From assembly GCF_001305575.3 (NCBI RefSeq), contig NZ_CP012373.2:3482261-3546260 (forward strand): a DNA stretch of 64,000 nt, in the 5' to 3' direction. A model generated the notes under the pieces. That model had not been told where the DNA came from and did no database searches. It worked only from the letters and a program-made list of their open reading frames with translations. The stretch comes from Beggiatoa leptomitoformis (GTDB lineage Bacteria > Pseudomonadota > Gammaproteobacteria > Beggiatoales > Beggiatoaceae). Shown here one piece after another: positions 7,864 through 17,884 of this stretch. Numbering within the stretch: the stretch's first letter is position 1; each line of letters starts with the position of its first letter. Position numbers and translations under genes: made by a program.

Positions 7864-7939
7864 TGGCGTCCCTAGGGGGGTTCGAACCCCCGTTACCGCC
7901 GTGAAAGGGCGATGTCCTAGGCCTCTAGACGATAGGGAC
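7864..7939 (-). tRNA. tRNA-Glu (TTC)
   Basis: A 76-nt cloverleaf with encoded CCA: acceptor stem GTCCCTA / TAGGGAC, D-arm TCGTCTAGAGGCC, anticodon loop CTTTCAC giving anticodon TTC, and T-arm GGTTCGAACCCC. It is transcribed together with the upstream tRNA-Ala from the promoter at 8109-8137. Confidence 0.97.
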
Positions 7940-8013
7940 GTAATTGAACTAACTTTAAGAAGTGGTCATTCTACTACTAAATAAACAATCTTGCAAACCA
8001 CTTTTTTCAATCT

Positions 8014-8089
<76 letters not shown>

Positions 8090-8108
8090 ATTAATCTGGA
8101 AAGCGCAA

Positions 8109-8137
8109 ATGATAGAAGGATTCTTATAGTCTGTCAA
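8109..8137 (-). promoter_or_regulatory. Sigma-70 promoter of the tRNA-Ala/tRNA-Glu unit
   Basis: On the minus strand, TTGACA (8132-8137) and TATCAT (8109-8114) are separated by exactly 17 bp and lie about 20 bp upstream of tRNA-Ala. The -35 is a perfect consensus and the -10 differs at one position, as expected for a strong stable-RNA promoter. Confidence 0.85.
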
Positions 8138-8408
8138 GCATTGCAGTAGTAATTTTTCCTGCTGCTTAGAAATCTAATGCGTCTTACACTTGCTGATATC
8201 TGTTCTAACCATTTAAATATTAGGTATTTAGTTTATTTTAAATCTTGGATTCTACTTCGTCAGAATTTGACAACATTGTAAAACTTTGGCGAGTGGGTAA
8301 TAAGCGGCCATTTTACACTTTACAAGCTTGTTAGCAGTTGCCTTGCCACTGCAAGCAGTGACCAAACTATTTTCTAGGTAATAAAAAGATGGAATATTGC
8401 AATAAAAG
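8138..8408. other. Intergenic stretch between tRNA promoters
   Basis: Between the divergent tRNA promoters I see no supported gene. A minus-strand frame at 8252-8437 lacks a ribosome-binding site and any family resemblance, and it runs across the tRNA-Gly promoter. Confidence 0.6.
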
Positions 8409-8437
8409 TTGATGCAAGATTTAAATACCGCTATCAT
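8409..8437 (+). promoter_or_regulatory. Sigma-70 promoter of tRNA-Gly
   Basis: TTGATG (8409-8414) and TATCAT (8432-8437) are separated by 17 bp and end 25 bp before the tRNA-Gly 5' end. The -10 is the same hexamer as in the divergent tRNA-Ala promoter. Confidence 0.8.
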
Positions 8438-8462
8438 AAACAGCTCTTCATTAAGTTGTTAT

Positions 8463-8536
8463 GCGGGTGTAGTTCAATGGTAGAACTTCAGCTTCCCAAG
8501 CTGATAGCGTGGGTTCGATTCCCATCACCCGCTCCA
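8463..8536 (+). tRNA. tRNA-Gly (CCC)
   Basis: A 74-nt cloverleaf with encoded CCA: acceptor GCGGGTG / CACCCGC, D-arm TAGTTCAATGGTAGAA, anticodon stem-loop TCAGC-TTCCCAA-GCTGA giving anticodon CCC, and T-arm GGGTTCGATTCCC. Confidence 0.97.
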
Positions 8537-8694
8537 TGTTTTCAATCACTATTCTGACGTGGTTGCAGTTACTCTAGCAATTCATCAGCGTTCCCAGTGG
8601 AACAATTGCCGTTTTTCCCGCGCACTCAATTTTATCTTTTTTGAGAAATATTCCCCTGTATTACGCATTAACCCTGCTCCCTTTTTTGGCAATC

Positions 8695-9033
8695 TTAACT
8701 ATTAGCGCGTTGTTTTTGTAAGCGGGTTAATACGTCTTGAGAAGTTGTTATTTTTGGCTTGGGGGATTCCAACATAGGCTGTTCACGAACAACTACGCCC
8801 ACCACAGGTTTTTCAATTATTTGTTTTTCTTTATACTCACGTTCTATTTTTTTTCGCATGAACATAGGTAACAAGTATAAAAACGCACCAATGCCGGGAA
8901 AGAAAATGATGCACAGTAACCAGATATAGGATTTCTTTAGAAAAGCATGAAAAATTGCAAAGATTGTTAAGCCAAGTAGTAAAATAAATGGCAGTAGAAA
9001 CAAAATATTAATAATAATATAACTTGTTATCAT
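8695..9033 (-). CDS. Small two-helix membrane protein (PLDc_N-like)
   Basis: A 112-residue protein with two hydrophobic segments (about residues 5-28 and 34-58). The second contains WLLCIIFFPGIGAFLYLLP, resembling the short membrane module found at the N terminus of cardiolipin-synthase-like proteins (aromatic residue, then FP.iGa..Y). A charged cytoplasmic tail of about 50 residues follows (KKIEREYKEKQ...). No catalytic domain is attached, so the function is unknown. It stands alone between tRNA-Gly and the RidA gene. Confidence 0.6.
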   Translation of the reverse strand: MITSYIIINILFLLPFILLLGLTIFAIFHAFLKKSYIWLLCIIFFPGIGAFLYLLPMFMRKKIEREYKEKQIIEKPVVGVVVREQPMLESPKPKITTSQDVLTRLQKQRANS

Positions 9034-9486
9034 AAGTCACCTTAAAAAATTTTCTTGAAACAAGCGCTAATAGTGAGAAAAATTTGCATTATCAATCTGA
9101 TGTAATGGGTTTTTCTGTTAGTTCATCGCTCATAGGGATGTTTTTTGTTAGCTATAAATTTTCAAATTGTCTTTTAAAACAATGTTTGCATACAGTAAAA
9201 GTTTATGATTGCATATTTTATTTTATTGTTCAATAGATTAAGTGTTTTTATTCTAAATCACTCGCGTGATAGTATTTTCAGATGTACCGAGTTTTATCGC
9301 TTTTAAGGGATTTTGTACAGAATTTTGTCTGAACACTTAGAGGTATCGCGGGGATTTGTAGTCGATAGGTAACTGAATATTTATCTTCAGAATGACTAAT
9401 TATTACCTGATTGATATATCTGTTTTTTCTATCTCGACAGCGCGTAACCTCTAAGAGAATTTTACTAAACGAGTTAAGTCAACCCG
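9034..9486. other. AT-rich intergenic region without recognisable gene
   Basis: About 450 bp with no reading frame that I can support on either strand, no tRNA and no clear terminator. It separates two minus-strand genes and presumably contains the promoter of the membrane-protein gene. Confidence 0.5.
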
Positions 9487-9867
9487 TTATATAACTGCAG
9501 TTGCTTCAATTTCAACTAAATAATCATCATTCACGAGTTTAGAGACTTCTAAAACGGTTGTTGCAGGACGAATGGCACTAAAAACCTCACCATGTGCTTT
9601 ACCCACCGCTTGCCACTGGCTAATATTTGTGACGTAAATTCTTGTACGAACGACGTTTTCTAGTGATGCACCTGCATCTTTTAACGCCTTTTCAATCTTT
9701 TGTAGGATAAATTGGGCTTGTTGATAAGGATCATCTTTTCCAACAACGCCGTTATCTCCAGCGGCAACTGTGCCGCTTACTTCAACCACATTTCCCACCC
9801 GTACTGCACGAGAATAACCGATAGTTGCTTCCCAAGGAGAACCACTAGAAATTAATTGATGTTGCAT
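9487..9867 (-). CDS. RidA/YjgF family protein
   Basis: A 126-residue single-domain protein of the RidA (YjgF/YER057c/UK114) family. Family members hydrolyse reactive enamine/imine intermediates, such as 2-aminoacrylate, released by PLP enzymes. Family features include VGNVVEVSGTVA near the N terminus, the VVRTRIYVTN segment with the conserved arginine in the middle, and RPATTVLEVSKLVNDDYLVEIEATAV at the C-terminal end. It ends in the usual EIEATA motif and has normal length. It is monocistronic. This subgroup begins with GSPWEATIGYSRAV, which is more like the broader YjgF group than the archetypal E. coli RidA, so the exact substrate is uncertain. Confidence 0.9.
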   Translation of the reverse strand: MQHQLISSGSPWEATIGYSRAVRVGNVVEVSGTVAAGDNGVVGKDDPYQQAQFILQKIEKALKDAGASLENVVRTRIYVTNISQWQAVGKAHGEVFSAIRPATTVLEVSKLVNDDYLVEIEATAVI

Positions 9868-10161
9868 AATATCCTCAAATAGCTGTTAATTATTGCGTTT
9901 ATCTTGCTTGTTTAAAACGCCTTGTCAGGCACAATGCCCGCATAATATACCTATATTTAGATTTAAAAGATTGCCTGAATCGGTATTTATCTGTATTTTC
10001 AGTGTTTTTAGCGTAAAAAGCGAATTAAATTTGTCCTGTTTTTTGTACGGGCAGAAAAATAAATAAAAATATCTAGTAACATGATAATAATGGCTATTTC
10101 GCATTTTAGTCATTCGGGCTAAATCACCATGTAACATTTTGTTATTTTGTTGGGGAAAAAA

Positions 10162-13023
10162 ATGACAACAACTTATTTTCGTTATCTATTTATTGGTGGA
10201 ATGTTAATAACGGTTTCTTGTGTACATGCGGATATTGTATTAGATGGCAGTATTGGTGCTGTGACTGAAACAACACGTTTAGAAGAATCTTCTCTTACCT
10301 TACCCGCTGTAGGAGAGCAGCGCGCTTTTATCATTAGCCCTGATTTGGGTGTGCAATATGGTACAAATTTATTTTATAGTTTTAAAGAGTTTAACTTGTA
10401 TGCTGGCGAGATTGCTAATTTCGCGCTTACTTCAAACAGTAGCAATGTACAAAATATTATCAACCGTGTTACAGGGGGAACAGCCTCTTTTATTGATGGT
10501 TCAATCATATCTGACCTTCAAGGAGGAAATTTGTTTTTTATCAATCCTGCAGGGGTGATTTTTGGGGAACATGCGCAAATTGGATTATTTAGTGCTTTTC
10601 ATGTTTCTACCGCAGATACTTTATTACTGGGCAATAATGAAGGTGAATTTAATGCCCGTTATCCAGAGCAAAGCCTACTGAGTAGCGCGCCCCCTAGTGC
10701 TTACGGTTTTTTAACGGATACGCCTGCCCCGATTAGCTTAAAAGGAGCTACTTTAGTGAGTGTTGATAATGATATTTCCTTAACAGGTGGCGATATTACT
10801 ATTGATAACAGTTCATTATGGGCAGTTTCACAAGAAATCGCTTTAGTCAGTTTAGCCAGTCAAGGCAAGATTGCATTTAATTTGGAAAATACGCAAAAAG
10901 ACAATGTTGCTATTGTAGCGACCAAACAAGGCAATATTGCTTTAAATAATAGTTACCTCATTGTTTCTGGCGGACAAATACAAGATAACTTGCTTAATAT
11001 TAATGCGATTACCCAAAAATCAGGAGATATTTATATTTATGCAGGTGATTTTTATGTTAAAAACAGTGCATTAATCAGTGGTGGGGTTTTGAGTGTTTCC
11101 ATTGATGGAACAGATACCTATCAAGTTAATGCAAATATTATTAATAATGAAGATAGTGGGGATATTTTTATGCAAATTAATTCCCTTAAGTTAGAGGATG
11201 GTTTTATCGCTACGTTCACAAATGGTAGTGGTAACGGTGGAGATATTTACGTTTTAGCAAATGAACGTGTCGATATTGGTGGTACAAGAACTGATGCGAT
11301 TAATACAAATTTATTATTAACCAGTCAAATCAGTGCTAATACCTTAAGCACTGCGGATGATGCAGGACAAGCAGGACTTATTTACATCGAAACACCCGAA
11401 TTAACCTTGCATGATGGAGGGAAACTGGAAAGCTCCTCTTCTGGCAGTGGCAATGCAGGCGGAATTTTTATCCGTGCAGGGAATATTAATATTCTGGGTA
11501 GTACACAACAGGATACTAACGATAGTCCTTACAGCGGTATTTTTGTCAATGCCTTAGACCCCTCTGCAACGGCTGGCGATGCGGGCATCATCTCTATTGA
11601 AGCAAACAACTTACGTTTAGTTGATGGTGGACTGATTAGTAGCAGCACCGCAGGGAATGGCACTGGCGGGGTGATTAACTTATCACTGAATGGCAATCTG
11701 ACTATTGGCAATGGCAATACCGTTAATCCCATTATAACGACGCATGATTTACTTGATACTGTCGCCAACAAAACAGGCAGAATTGGCGTGGTTAGCACGA
11801 CAGAAAATACAGATACTTCATCAAATATCCCAACAAAACAACCTATTACTACAAGCGGTATTCTTGCAGCTTCAGAAAGTCGTGGCAATGCGGGTTCTAT
11901 TATCATTCAAGCTCAAAATATTGATATGAATAATGGGTTTATTACTACAATTACCTTAGGCGCGGGAAATGCGGGCATGGTTGATATTAATGCGGATAAT
12001 CTATCCATGACCAACGGGGCGAATATTTCTAGCCCAACAGAAGACAAGGGGGATGGTGGTATGATTTCCCTCAATATTCAAGACACTTTAAACGTTCAAG
12101 GTGGTGAGTTAAAAGAAAAATTTGCTTATCCTACCGTTATTCAAACCAGTACGGCTAATACAGAATTAGACAATGCAGGACAAGCGGGGCGGATTAAAAT
12201 CAATACAGATAAGCTCATCATACAAGATGCTCTTATTACCAGTGCAACGCGTGGTTCTGGGATAGGCAATCGGATAGAAATCAACGCAAACGCAATAGAA
12301 ATAAGTAAAGATAAAGACTCAAATAGTGACGCGATGAGAGCGGGCATTTATGCAAGTTCCGAAAGTGCGCAAGAAAATGCAGGGCAAGCGGGTGAAATTT
12401 ACATGACAACGCAGATACTCACACTCAAAAACGGCGGAAGTATCAACACCTCCACCCAAAATGCAGACGGTGGCAATATTTGGGTAACACTCCCCAATCA
12501 ACTTTACCTCCGCGATGCGGGCAACATCACCACCAGTGTGAGCGGCGGTACGGGTAACGGTGGAAATATTAGTGTTCAGTCTCCTCAATTTGTCGTTGTC
12601 AATCATGGACAAATTGTGGCACAAGCGACGGAAGGTAATGGTGGAAATATTACGATTGCTACTGAACAATTTTTAGCCTCAGCCGATGCGGATAGTCTAA
12701 TTGATGCAAGTTCACAAAAAGGCATTGCTGGACAAATTGTTATCACCTCACCCATTGTTGATATTAGTGGCAATGTCATCAGTTTACCCAGCAATTTTTT
12801 AAATGCAACCGCGCATTTACAAGCCAAATGTTATGATTTAAATGAACAACTTGAAAGTCGCTTTATTGTTCGCAATTTGCAACGTATCGGTAAACACCCT
12901 GAAGAATTAAGAACAACGGGTTATTTGCCTAAAAAGTCAACGCAACCCAATCCAACAACTGCGTTGCCAGACATAAACGGACAATTATTTGTTCAAGTAC
13001 GATGTGGGAAAAAAACGGCGTGA
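10162..13023 (+). CDS. Two-partner-secretion type adhesin/exoprotein (filamentous haemagglutinin N-terminal domain)
   Basis: A 953-residue secreted protein. I choose the ATG at 10162, which follows TGGGGA, over the TTG at 10147. A signal peptide (about residues 1-27, ending near VSCVHA) precedes the TPS/haemagglutination-activity domain, recognisable by DIVLDGSIG and DLQGGNLFFINPAGVIFGEHAQI. The rest is a long series of Gly/Asn-rich beta-helix repeats (GNAGG, GNGGNI, LRLVDGG). It ends with a short Cys-containing tail (CYDLNEQLESRFIVRN). Such proteins are exported by an Omp85-like TpsB partner; none is encoded in this window. The likely role is adhesion or sheath/biofilm surface structure. The internal repeats are imperfect. 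Confidence 0.88.
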   Translation: MTTTYFRYLFIGGMLITVSCVHADIVLDGSIGAVTETTRLEESSLTLPAVGEQRAFIISPDLGVQYGTNLFYSFKEFNLYAGEIANFALTSNSSNVQNIINRVTGGTASFIDGSIISDLQGGNLFFINPAGVIFGEHAQIGLFSAFHVSTADTLLLGNNEGEFNARYPEQSLLSSAPPSAYGFLTDTPAPISLKGATLVSVDNDISLTGGDITIDNSSLWAVSQEIALVSLASQGKIAFNLENTQKDNVAIVATKQGNIALNNSYLIVSGGQIQDNLLNINAITQKSGDIYIYAGDFYVKNSALISGGVLSVSIDGTDTYQVNANIINNEDSGDIFMQINSLKLEDGFIATFTNGSGNGGDIYVLANERVDIGGTRTDAINTNLLLTSQISANTLSTADDAGQAGLIYIETPELTLHDGGKLESSSSGSGNAGGIFIRAGNINILGSTQQDTNDSPYSGIFVNALDPSATAGDAGIISIEANNLRLVDGGLISSSTAGNGTGGVINLSLNGNLTIGNGNTVNPIITTHDLLDTVANKTGRIGVVSTTENTDTSSNIPTKQPITTSGILAASESRGNAGSIIIQAQNIDMNNGFITTITLGAGNAGMVDINADNLSMTNGANISSPTEDKGDGGMISLNIQDTLNVQGGELKEKFAYPTVIQTSTANTELDNAGQAGRIKINTDKLIIQDALITSATRGSGIGNRIEINANAIEISKDKDSNSDAMRAGIYASSESAQENAGQAGEIYMTTQILTLKNGGSINTSTQNADGGNIWVTLPNQLYLRDAGNITTSVSGGTGNGGNISVQSPQFVVVNHGQIVAQATEGNGGNITIATEQFLASADADSLIDASSQKGIAGQIVITSPIVDISGNVISLPSNFLNATAHLQAKCYDLNEQLESRFIVRNLQRIGKHPEELRTTGYLPKKSTQPNPTTALPDINGQLFVQVRCGKKTA

Positions 13024-13111
13024 ATCACATTTTTGTGAAAAAATAGGCGTTTAAATTAGCATTGTTAGAATGTAGAGGGGATAAACAGCAATAATGTTAC
13101 TTTTGTTTATA

Positions 13112-13190
13112 CCCAAACATTAACGCGATGGGTAGCCCTTCTGCCAGCATTTGCCGAGCAATATGTTGGGTTGTTTTACTGATACCCAGA
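13112..13190. repeat. Partial duplicate of the 3' end of the adjacent Rpn-family gene
   Basis: This stretch is close to 13288-13364, inside the 3' coding end of the neighbouring gene. The shared block runs through TAACGCGATGGGTAGCCC, TTGCCGAGCAAT and TTGGGTTGTTTTA. It is too short to encode anything and looks like the remnant of a tandem duplication of the gene tail. Confidence 0.75.
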
Positions 13191-13221
13191 TGGATAACAC
13201 CGTTGATGTGGTGGTATCCGT
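13191..13221. repeat. Dispersed palindromic repeat, copy 1
   Basis: The element GGATAACACCG...GTGGTATCC can fold into an imperfect hairpin. Related elements occur at 29350-29379, 39571-39610 and 49950-49985, all between genes. I read them as one family of short interspersed palindromes. Confidence 0.55.
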
Positions 13222-13246
13222 ATTGCTTTATGTTCATGCCGAAAAA

Positions 13247-14047
13247 TTAATGCAACCGCTGAATCTCTTCCGCCGTTAATTGGGTCACTTTGGTAATTAA
13301 CGCAATGGGTAAGCCTTCTGCTAGCATTTGCCGAGCAATCTGTTGGGTTGTTTTATTGATACCCCGTTGCTCGCCCCGTTGCTCGCCTAGCTGTATGCCC
13401 TCTTCAAAACGCTTTTCGTAGCCTTCTCTAAACAAGGGATTTTCCATTAAATTAACGCGAATACTCATGGTACGAACCTCTTCTTTTAGTAAATTGGGTA
13501 GTTCTAATGGTCTAAGTCCCGATAAAATGGCTAGACGTGTTATGACATCATTTCGATGATTTTCTGTTAGCGCCGCAATTTTGTTTAAAACCCGTCTAAC
13601 CGCTTCACGACGGTCTGGTAAACGACCTAGTAAACTTAAGATATTATCGCTGATTTCTTCACTTTCTAATAAGCTAAGACAATCTAACTCGCGAATATCA
13701 ATTAATTGATAAGAAAAGTTTAGCTGTTTATGTTGGATAGTGGTGGTAAAACGGCTGGGTTTGTTGCCGACATATAATACTTGTTGTATCGGTTCTATTT
13801 GATAAGCCTGATATATCAAGCTGTAATATTCCAATTCACGCCATTGCATGTCTGCATCATTATCACTTTGTAATTCTAAATGGTGGATTTGTCCATTAGC
13901 TAATTTTGCAATAATATCAGGGCGACGTTGTTTTGTTTGAGAAAACTCTAGGTTTAATAATTCTACAGGTAATGCACCCCATAAAGTTTGAAAAAGTTGT
14001 TTTGGCAATTGTTGAAATAAGTCTTTTAGGGTGATGTCGTAGTGCAT
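13247..14047 (-). CDS. Rpn-family recombination-promoting nuclease / PD-(D/E)XK transposase-like protein
   Basis: A 266-residue protein of the large Rpn/YhgA-like group of PD-(D/E)XK nucleases, often annotated as transposase-like. The nuclease signature is RRPDIIAKLANGQIHHLELQ (Asp of PDII, then E.Q after a strand) within the first 80 residues. The C-terminal part carries GEQRGEQRG repeats and a helical tail (ARQMLAEGLPIALITKVTQLTAEEI). The Rpn group is known for DNA cleavage that promotes RecA-independent recombination, and for fast C-terminal variation. It stands alone. A shortened copy of its tail lies just downstream at 13112-13190. The start was taken at the only early ATG. Confidence 0.8.
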   Translation of the reverse strand: MHYDITLKDLFQQLPKQLFQTLWGALPVELLNLEFSQTKQRRPDIIAKLANGQIHHLELQSDNDADMQWRELEYYSLIYQAYQIEPIQQVLYVGNKPSRFTTTIQHKQLNFSYQLIDIRELDCLSLLESEEISDNILSLLGRLPDRREAVRRVLNKIAALTENHRNDVITRLAILSGLRPLELPNLLKEEVRTMSIRVNLMENPLFREGYEKRFEEGIQLGEQRGEQRGINKTTQQIARQMLAEGLPIALITKVTQLTAEEIQRLH

Positions 14048-14314
14048 AACGTTTATTTATATCCTTATTGATTGCTTTAGCAGCGTTGCGCTAGGTATTT
14101 AGCAAGCAAGTTTAGCCCTTATTTTATTATCTTTTTTTAAAAATTTATAAAGTTCAAACCAAAATGATGATAATAGAAGCCAATAATTCTGAACATTTTC
14201 ATTCAGACAAAAAAATAAATTTGATTTGACGTTGACGTAAACGCTAGTAGAATTCGACAGACTAAAGGATTTATATAAAAACAATGAAGTAACCATCACA
14301 AAGGAGCGTCTTTC

Positions 14315-17300
14315 ATGACGAAAGCTAAACATATTGCCCACATCCCCGCTGTTTATCAGGCAACGCACAAAATCCGTTTTGTTACCGCCGCCAGTTTATT
14401 TGACGGACATGATGCAGCTATCAATATTATGCGCCGTATTCTGCAAGCCTCTGGCGCGGAAGTTATTCATTTAGGACACAATCGTGCTGTTGATGAAATT
14501 GTCAACGCGGCGATTCAAGAAGATGTACAAGGGATTGCGATTAGTTCTTATCAAGGCGGACATGTCGAATATTTTAAATACATGATAGACCTGCTAAAAG
14601 CACGTGGTTGTGCGCATATTCAAGTATTTGGCGGGGGTGGGGGCGTGATTGTTCCCGCAGAAGTTCAAGAATTACAAGATTATGGGGTTGTTCGCCTTTA
14701 TTCGCCAGAAGATGGGCAAAAAATGGGCTTGCAAGGCATGATTAACGACATGCTTGCGCGGTGCGATATTGCATTGGCAACGCATCCATTGCCCAAGTTA
14801 GACGCTGTTGAACAAGGCGATTGGTTGGCTTTATCTCGATTAATCACTGCCTTAGAAAATAATCAATTATCAGATACTGCTTATCAACAACTCCGCGATA
14901 AAGTTGGCAAATTAACCCATAAACCGCCCGTTTTGGGGATTACAGGCACAGGCGGTGCGGGAAAATCTTCGCTAACAGATGAGTTAATTCGCCGTTTTCG
15001 TTTAGACCATAGCGACCAGTTAAAAATTGCGATTATCGCGGTTGACCCTTCACGGCGCAAAAGTGGCGGCGCGTTGCTTGGTGACCGCATTCGTATGAAT
15101 GCGATAGATTCCCCACAGATTTATATGCGTTCTTTGGCAACACGGAGTAGTGCGGGTAATGAAATTCCTGATAATTTAGCGGATATTATCGCGCTGACTA
15201 AATTGGCGGGTTTTGATTTAATCATCGTTGAAACCTCTGGTATTGGACAAGGTGACGCGGCGATTGTTCCACATGTTGATGTGTCTATGTATGTGATGAC
15301 ACCTGAATTCGGCGCGGCTAGTCAGTTAGAAAAAATTGATATGCTCGATTTTGCTGACATTGTTGCGATTAATAAATTTGACCGTAAAGGTGCGAAAGAT
15401 GCGGTGCGTGATGTGCGTAAACAGGTGCAACGTAATCGCCAAGCCTTTACGCAAAGCGTCGACGAGATGCCTGTTTATGGGACTATCGCCGCGCGCTTTA
15501 ATGACGATGGAATTAGTGCGTTATATCAGGGCTTGCTCGATGTGTTCGGTGAGAAGTCATTGGCTGCGTGGCAATCTGGGGGGAAATTACCGCGTGTTAG
15601 TGTGAAAGAATCTTCTGATACAACGATGATTATTCCGCCCGCTCGTCAACGTTATTTAGCTGAAATTGCGGATGCGGTGCGCGATTATCATAAAACGATT
15701 AAGCAACAAGCACAGATTGCCCGCGAGCATCAGCAGTTACAAGCCTCGCAGGCGATGTTAGCGAAAATTGGGCAGTCGGTTTTTGCGTTGGATGAGTTAA
15801 TTCAGAAAAAAGAGCAGCAACTTGATGTTAGAGCGCGAAAATTGTTAGATATTTGGCATTCGGTTAAAGACAGTTATGCAGGGGATGAGTATGTAGTAAA
15901 AATCCGCGACAAGGAAATTCGCACTCGTTTAACGCATACTTCGTTATCAGGCTCGCGTATTCCTAAAGTGTGTTTACCGCCGTATGAGGACCATGGTGAG
16001 TTATTGAAATGGTTGTTAAAAGAAAATTTACCCGGTAGTTTTCCTTATACGGCGGGTGTCTTTGCGTTTAAACGTGAAAATGAAGACCCTACTCGTATGT
16101 TTGCGGGCGAGGGCGATGCGTTCCGCACGAATAAACGCTTTCATTATTTATCTAAAGATTCTCCTGCTAAACGGCTTTCTACTGCTTTTGATTCTGTTAC
16201 GTTGTATGGGTTTGACCCTGCTGAACGCCCTGATATTTATGGTAAAGTGGGTAATTCTGGTGTCTCTATCGCAACGCTTGAAGATATGAAGGTGTTGTAT
16301 AGTGGTTTTGATTTGTGTTGTCCCAATACATCAGTGTCGATGACGATTAATGGCCCTGCACCGACAATTTTAGCGATGTTTTTAAATACGGCGTTTGACC
16401 AGCAGATTGCGCGTTTTGAGAAGGAAAATCATCGTCTGCCCAGTGATGAGGAGATTGATAAAATTAAAGCGTGGGTGTTGGAAAATATGCGCGGTACGGT
16501 GCAGGCGGATATTCTTAAAGAGGACCAAGGGCAAAATACGTGTATTTTTTCTACAGAATTTAGCCTGAAAATGATGGGTGATATTCAGGAATATTTTGTA
16601 CATCATGGCGTGCGTAATTTTTACTCGGTTTCTATTTCGGGTTATCACATTGCTGAGGCGGGCGCGAATCCAATTTCACAGCTTGCTTTTACCTTGGCGA
16701 ATGGTTTTACTTATGTAGAAACTTATTTAGCGCGGGGAATGCACATTGATGATTTCGCGCCGAATTTGTCTTTTTTCTTTTCTAATGGGATGGACCCTGA
16801 ATATACTGTGATGGGACGGGTAGCGCGCCGCATTTGGGCGGTAGCGATGCGCTTTAAGTATGGTGCGAATGAGCGTAGTCAGAAATTGAAGTATCACATT
16901 CAAACATCAGGACGTTCATTACATGCGCAGGAGATGGCGTTTAATGATATACGCACGACCTTGCAAGCCTTGATTGCGATTTATGATAATTGTAATAGTT
17001 TACATACGAATGCGTATGATGAAGCGATTACCACACCAACGGAAGATTCTGTGCGTCGTGCAATGGCGATTCAGATGATTATTAATCGGGAATGGGGATT
17101 GGCGAAAAATGAAAATCCGTCGCAGGGTTCATTTATTATTGATGAGCTTACGGATTTGGTGGAGGAGGCGGTTTTAAAAGAGTTTGAGCGGATTGCAGAA
17201 CGGGGTGGTGTGTTGGGGGCAATGGAGACGGGGTATCAGCGCGGGAAGATTCAGGAGGAATCGTTGCATTATGAGATGTTGAAACATGATGGGACATTGC

Positions 17301-17590
17301 CTTTAATTGGGGTGAATACTTTCCGTAATCCTCATGCGGATGAGATAGAAATAAAAGTTGAATTAGCGCGTTCAACTGAGGCGGAAAAGCAGAGTCAGTT
17401 AAGCCGTTTAGCGTTATTTCAACAGACGCATGAGTCGGCATCGGTGGCAATGTTAGCCCGTTTACAGCAAGCGGCGATTCAGCATGAAAATGTGTTTGCG
17501 GTGTTGGTGGATGCAGTGCGGTGTTGTTCGTTAGGACAGATTACGAATGCGTTGTTTGAGGTGGGCGGGAAGTATCGGCGAAATATGTAA
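14315..17590 (+). CDS. icmF: Fused isobutyryl-CoA mutase IcmF
   Basis: A 1091-residue adenosylcobalamin-dependent acyl-CoA mutase with its own G-protein chaperone in the middle. The order is: B12-binding domain (about 20-150, with [14 protein letters not shown] carrying the cobalt-ligand His and the SSYQGGH region); MeaB-type GTPase (about 200-430, P-loop [13 protein letters not shown] at about 207); linker; then a large TIM-barrel substrate domain (from about 560, with [21 protein letters not shown] and [15 protein letters not shown]). This order is diagnostic of IcmF and distinguishes it from methylmalonyl-CoA mutase. It interconverts isobutyryl-CoA and n-butyryl-CoA; some members also act on longer branched acyl-CoAs. 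AAGGAG at 14301 sets the ATG at 14315. It is monocistronic, so the metabolic partner is not visible. Confidence 0.95.
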   Translation: MTKAKHIAHIPAVYQATHKIRFVTAASLFDGHDAAINIMRRILQASGAEVIHLGHNRAVDEIVNAAIQEDVQGIAISSYQGGHVEYFKYMIDLLKARGCAHIQVFGGGGGVIVPAEVQELQDYGVVRLYSPEDGQKMGLQGMINDMLARCDIALATHPLPKLDAVEQGDWLALSRLITALENNQLSDTAYQQLRDKVGKLTHKPPVLGITGTGGAGKSSLTDELIRRFRLDHSDQLKIAIIAVDPSRRKSGGALLGDRIRMNAIDSPQIYMRSLATRSSAGNEIPDNLADIIALTKLAGFDLIIVETSGIGQGDAAIVPHVDVSMYVMTPEFGAASQLEKIDMLDFADIVAINKFDRKGAKDAVRDVRKQVQRNRQAFTQSVDEMPVYGTIAARFNDDGISALYQGLLDVFGEKSLAAWQSGGKLPRVSVKESSDTTMIIPPARQRYLAEIADAVRDYHKTIKQQAQIAREHQQLQASQAMLAKIGQSVFALDELIQKKEQQLDVRARKLLDIWHSVKDSYAGDEYVVKIRDKEIRTRLTHTSLSGSRIPKVCLPPYEDHGELLKWLLKENLPGSFPYTAGVFAFKRENEDPTRMFAGEGDAFRTNKRFHYLSKDSPAKRLSTAFDSVTLYGFDPAERPDIYGKVGNSGVSIATLEDMKVLYSGFDLCCPNTSVSMTINGPAPTILAMFLNTAFDQQIARFEKENHRLPSDEEIDKIKAWVLENMRGTVQADILKEDQGQNTCIFSTEFSLKMMGDIQEYFVHHGVRNFYSVSISGYHIAEAGANPISQLAFTLANGFTYVETYLARGMHIDDFAPNLSFFFSNGMDPEYTVMGRVARRIWAVAMRFKYGANERSQKLKYHIQTSGRSLHAQEMAFNDIRTTLQALIAIYDNCNSLHTNAYDEAITTPTEDSVRRAMAIQMIINREWGLAKNENPSQGSFIIDELTDLVEEAVLKEFERIAERGGVLGAMETGYQRGKIQEESLHYEMLKHDGTLPLIGVNTFRNPHADEIEIKVELARSTEAEKQSQLSRLALFQQTHESASVAMLARLQQAAIQHENVFAVLVDAVRCCSLGQITNALFEVGGKYRRNM

Positions 17591-17593
17591 ATA

Positions 17594-17644
17594 GGGTCTC
17601 AATCGGGATTTTCGGGGGAATTGTTGGAATATCCTGATTGAGAT
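17594..17644 (+). terminator. Hairpin after icmF
   Basis: TCTCAATCGGGA and TCCTGATTGAGA form an imperfect 11-12 bp stem a few bases after the icmF stop. No U-run follows, so it may be a weak terminator or an mRNA 3' end stabiliser. Confidence 0.45.
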
Positions 17645-17884
17645 GTTAAGGGATAAAGAAAGCTGTTTAGGTGATTTTCCTTTAAAATCAAGAAGAGAGT
17701 TCTACTTTTCGAGGGTCGAAAAATCGGGGGTTTTCTTGAAAACAGATGTTTTTAATTGTTTGATTTATAATAAAATTTCTTTATGCAAGAAACGTGCAAA
17801 AGAGTTCTACTTTTTCGATGATTTTTTTGTGAAAAATTTGGCTTGTAACTGGGTAAAAAATATGCGATTATTTTAGCCATCGGG
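17645..17884 (+). promoter_or_regulatory. Probable CRISPR leader
   Basis: This AT-rich, apparently non-coding segment lies directly before the first repeat, on the side opposite the degenerate terminal repeat, where a leader is expected. It holds two related blocks, AGAGTTCTACTTTTCGA near 17696 and AGAGTTCTACTTTTTCGA near 17800. It also contains a TCGAGGGTCGAAAAATCGGGG stretch, in keeping with leader-like repeats. A reading frame at 17643-17876 has no support. Confidence 0.5.

Noticed and set aside
9925-10137. Minus-strand frame of 70 residues upstream of the TPS gene
   Set aside because: Composition and lack of a start signal suggest chance in AT-rich promoter DNA.
17643-17876. Plus-strand frame of 77 residues before the CRISPR array
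   Set aside because: No ribosome-binding site or protein-like pattern; better explained as leader DNA.
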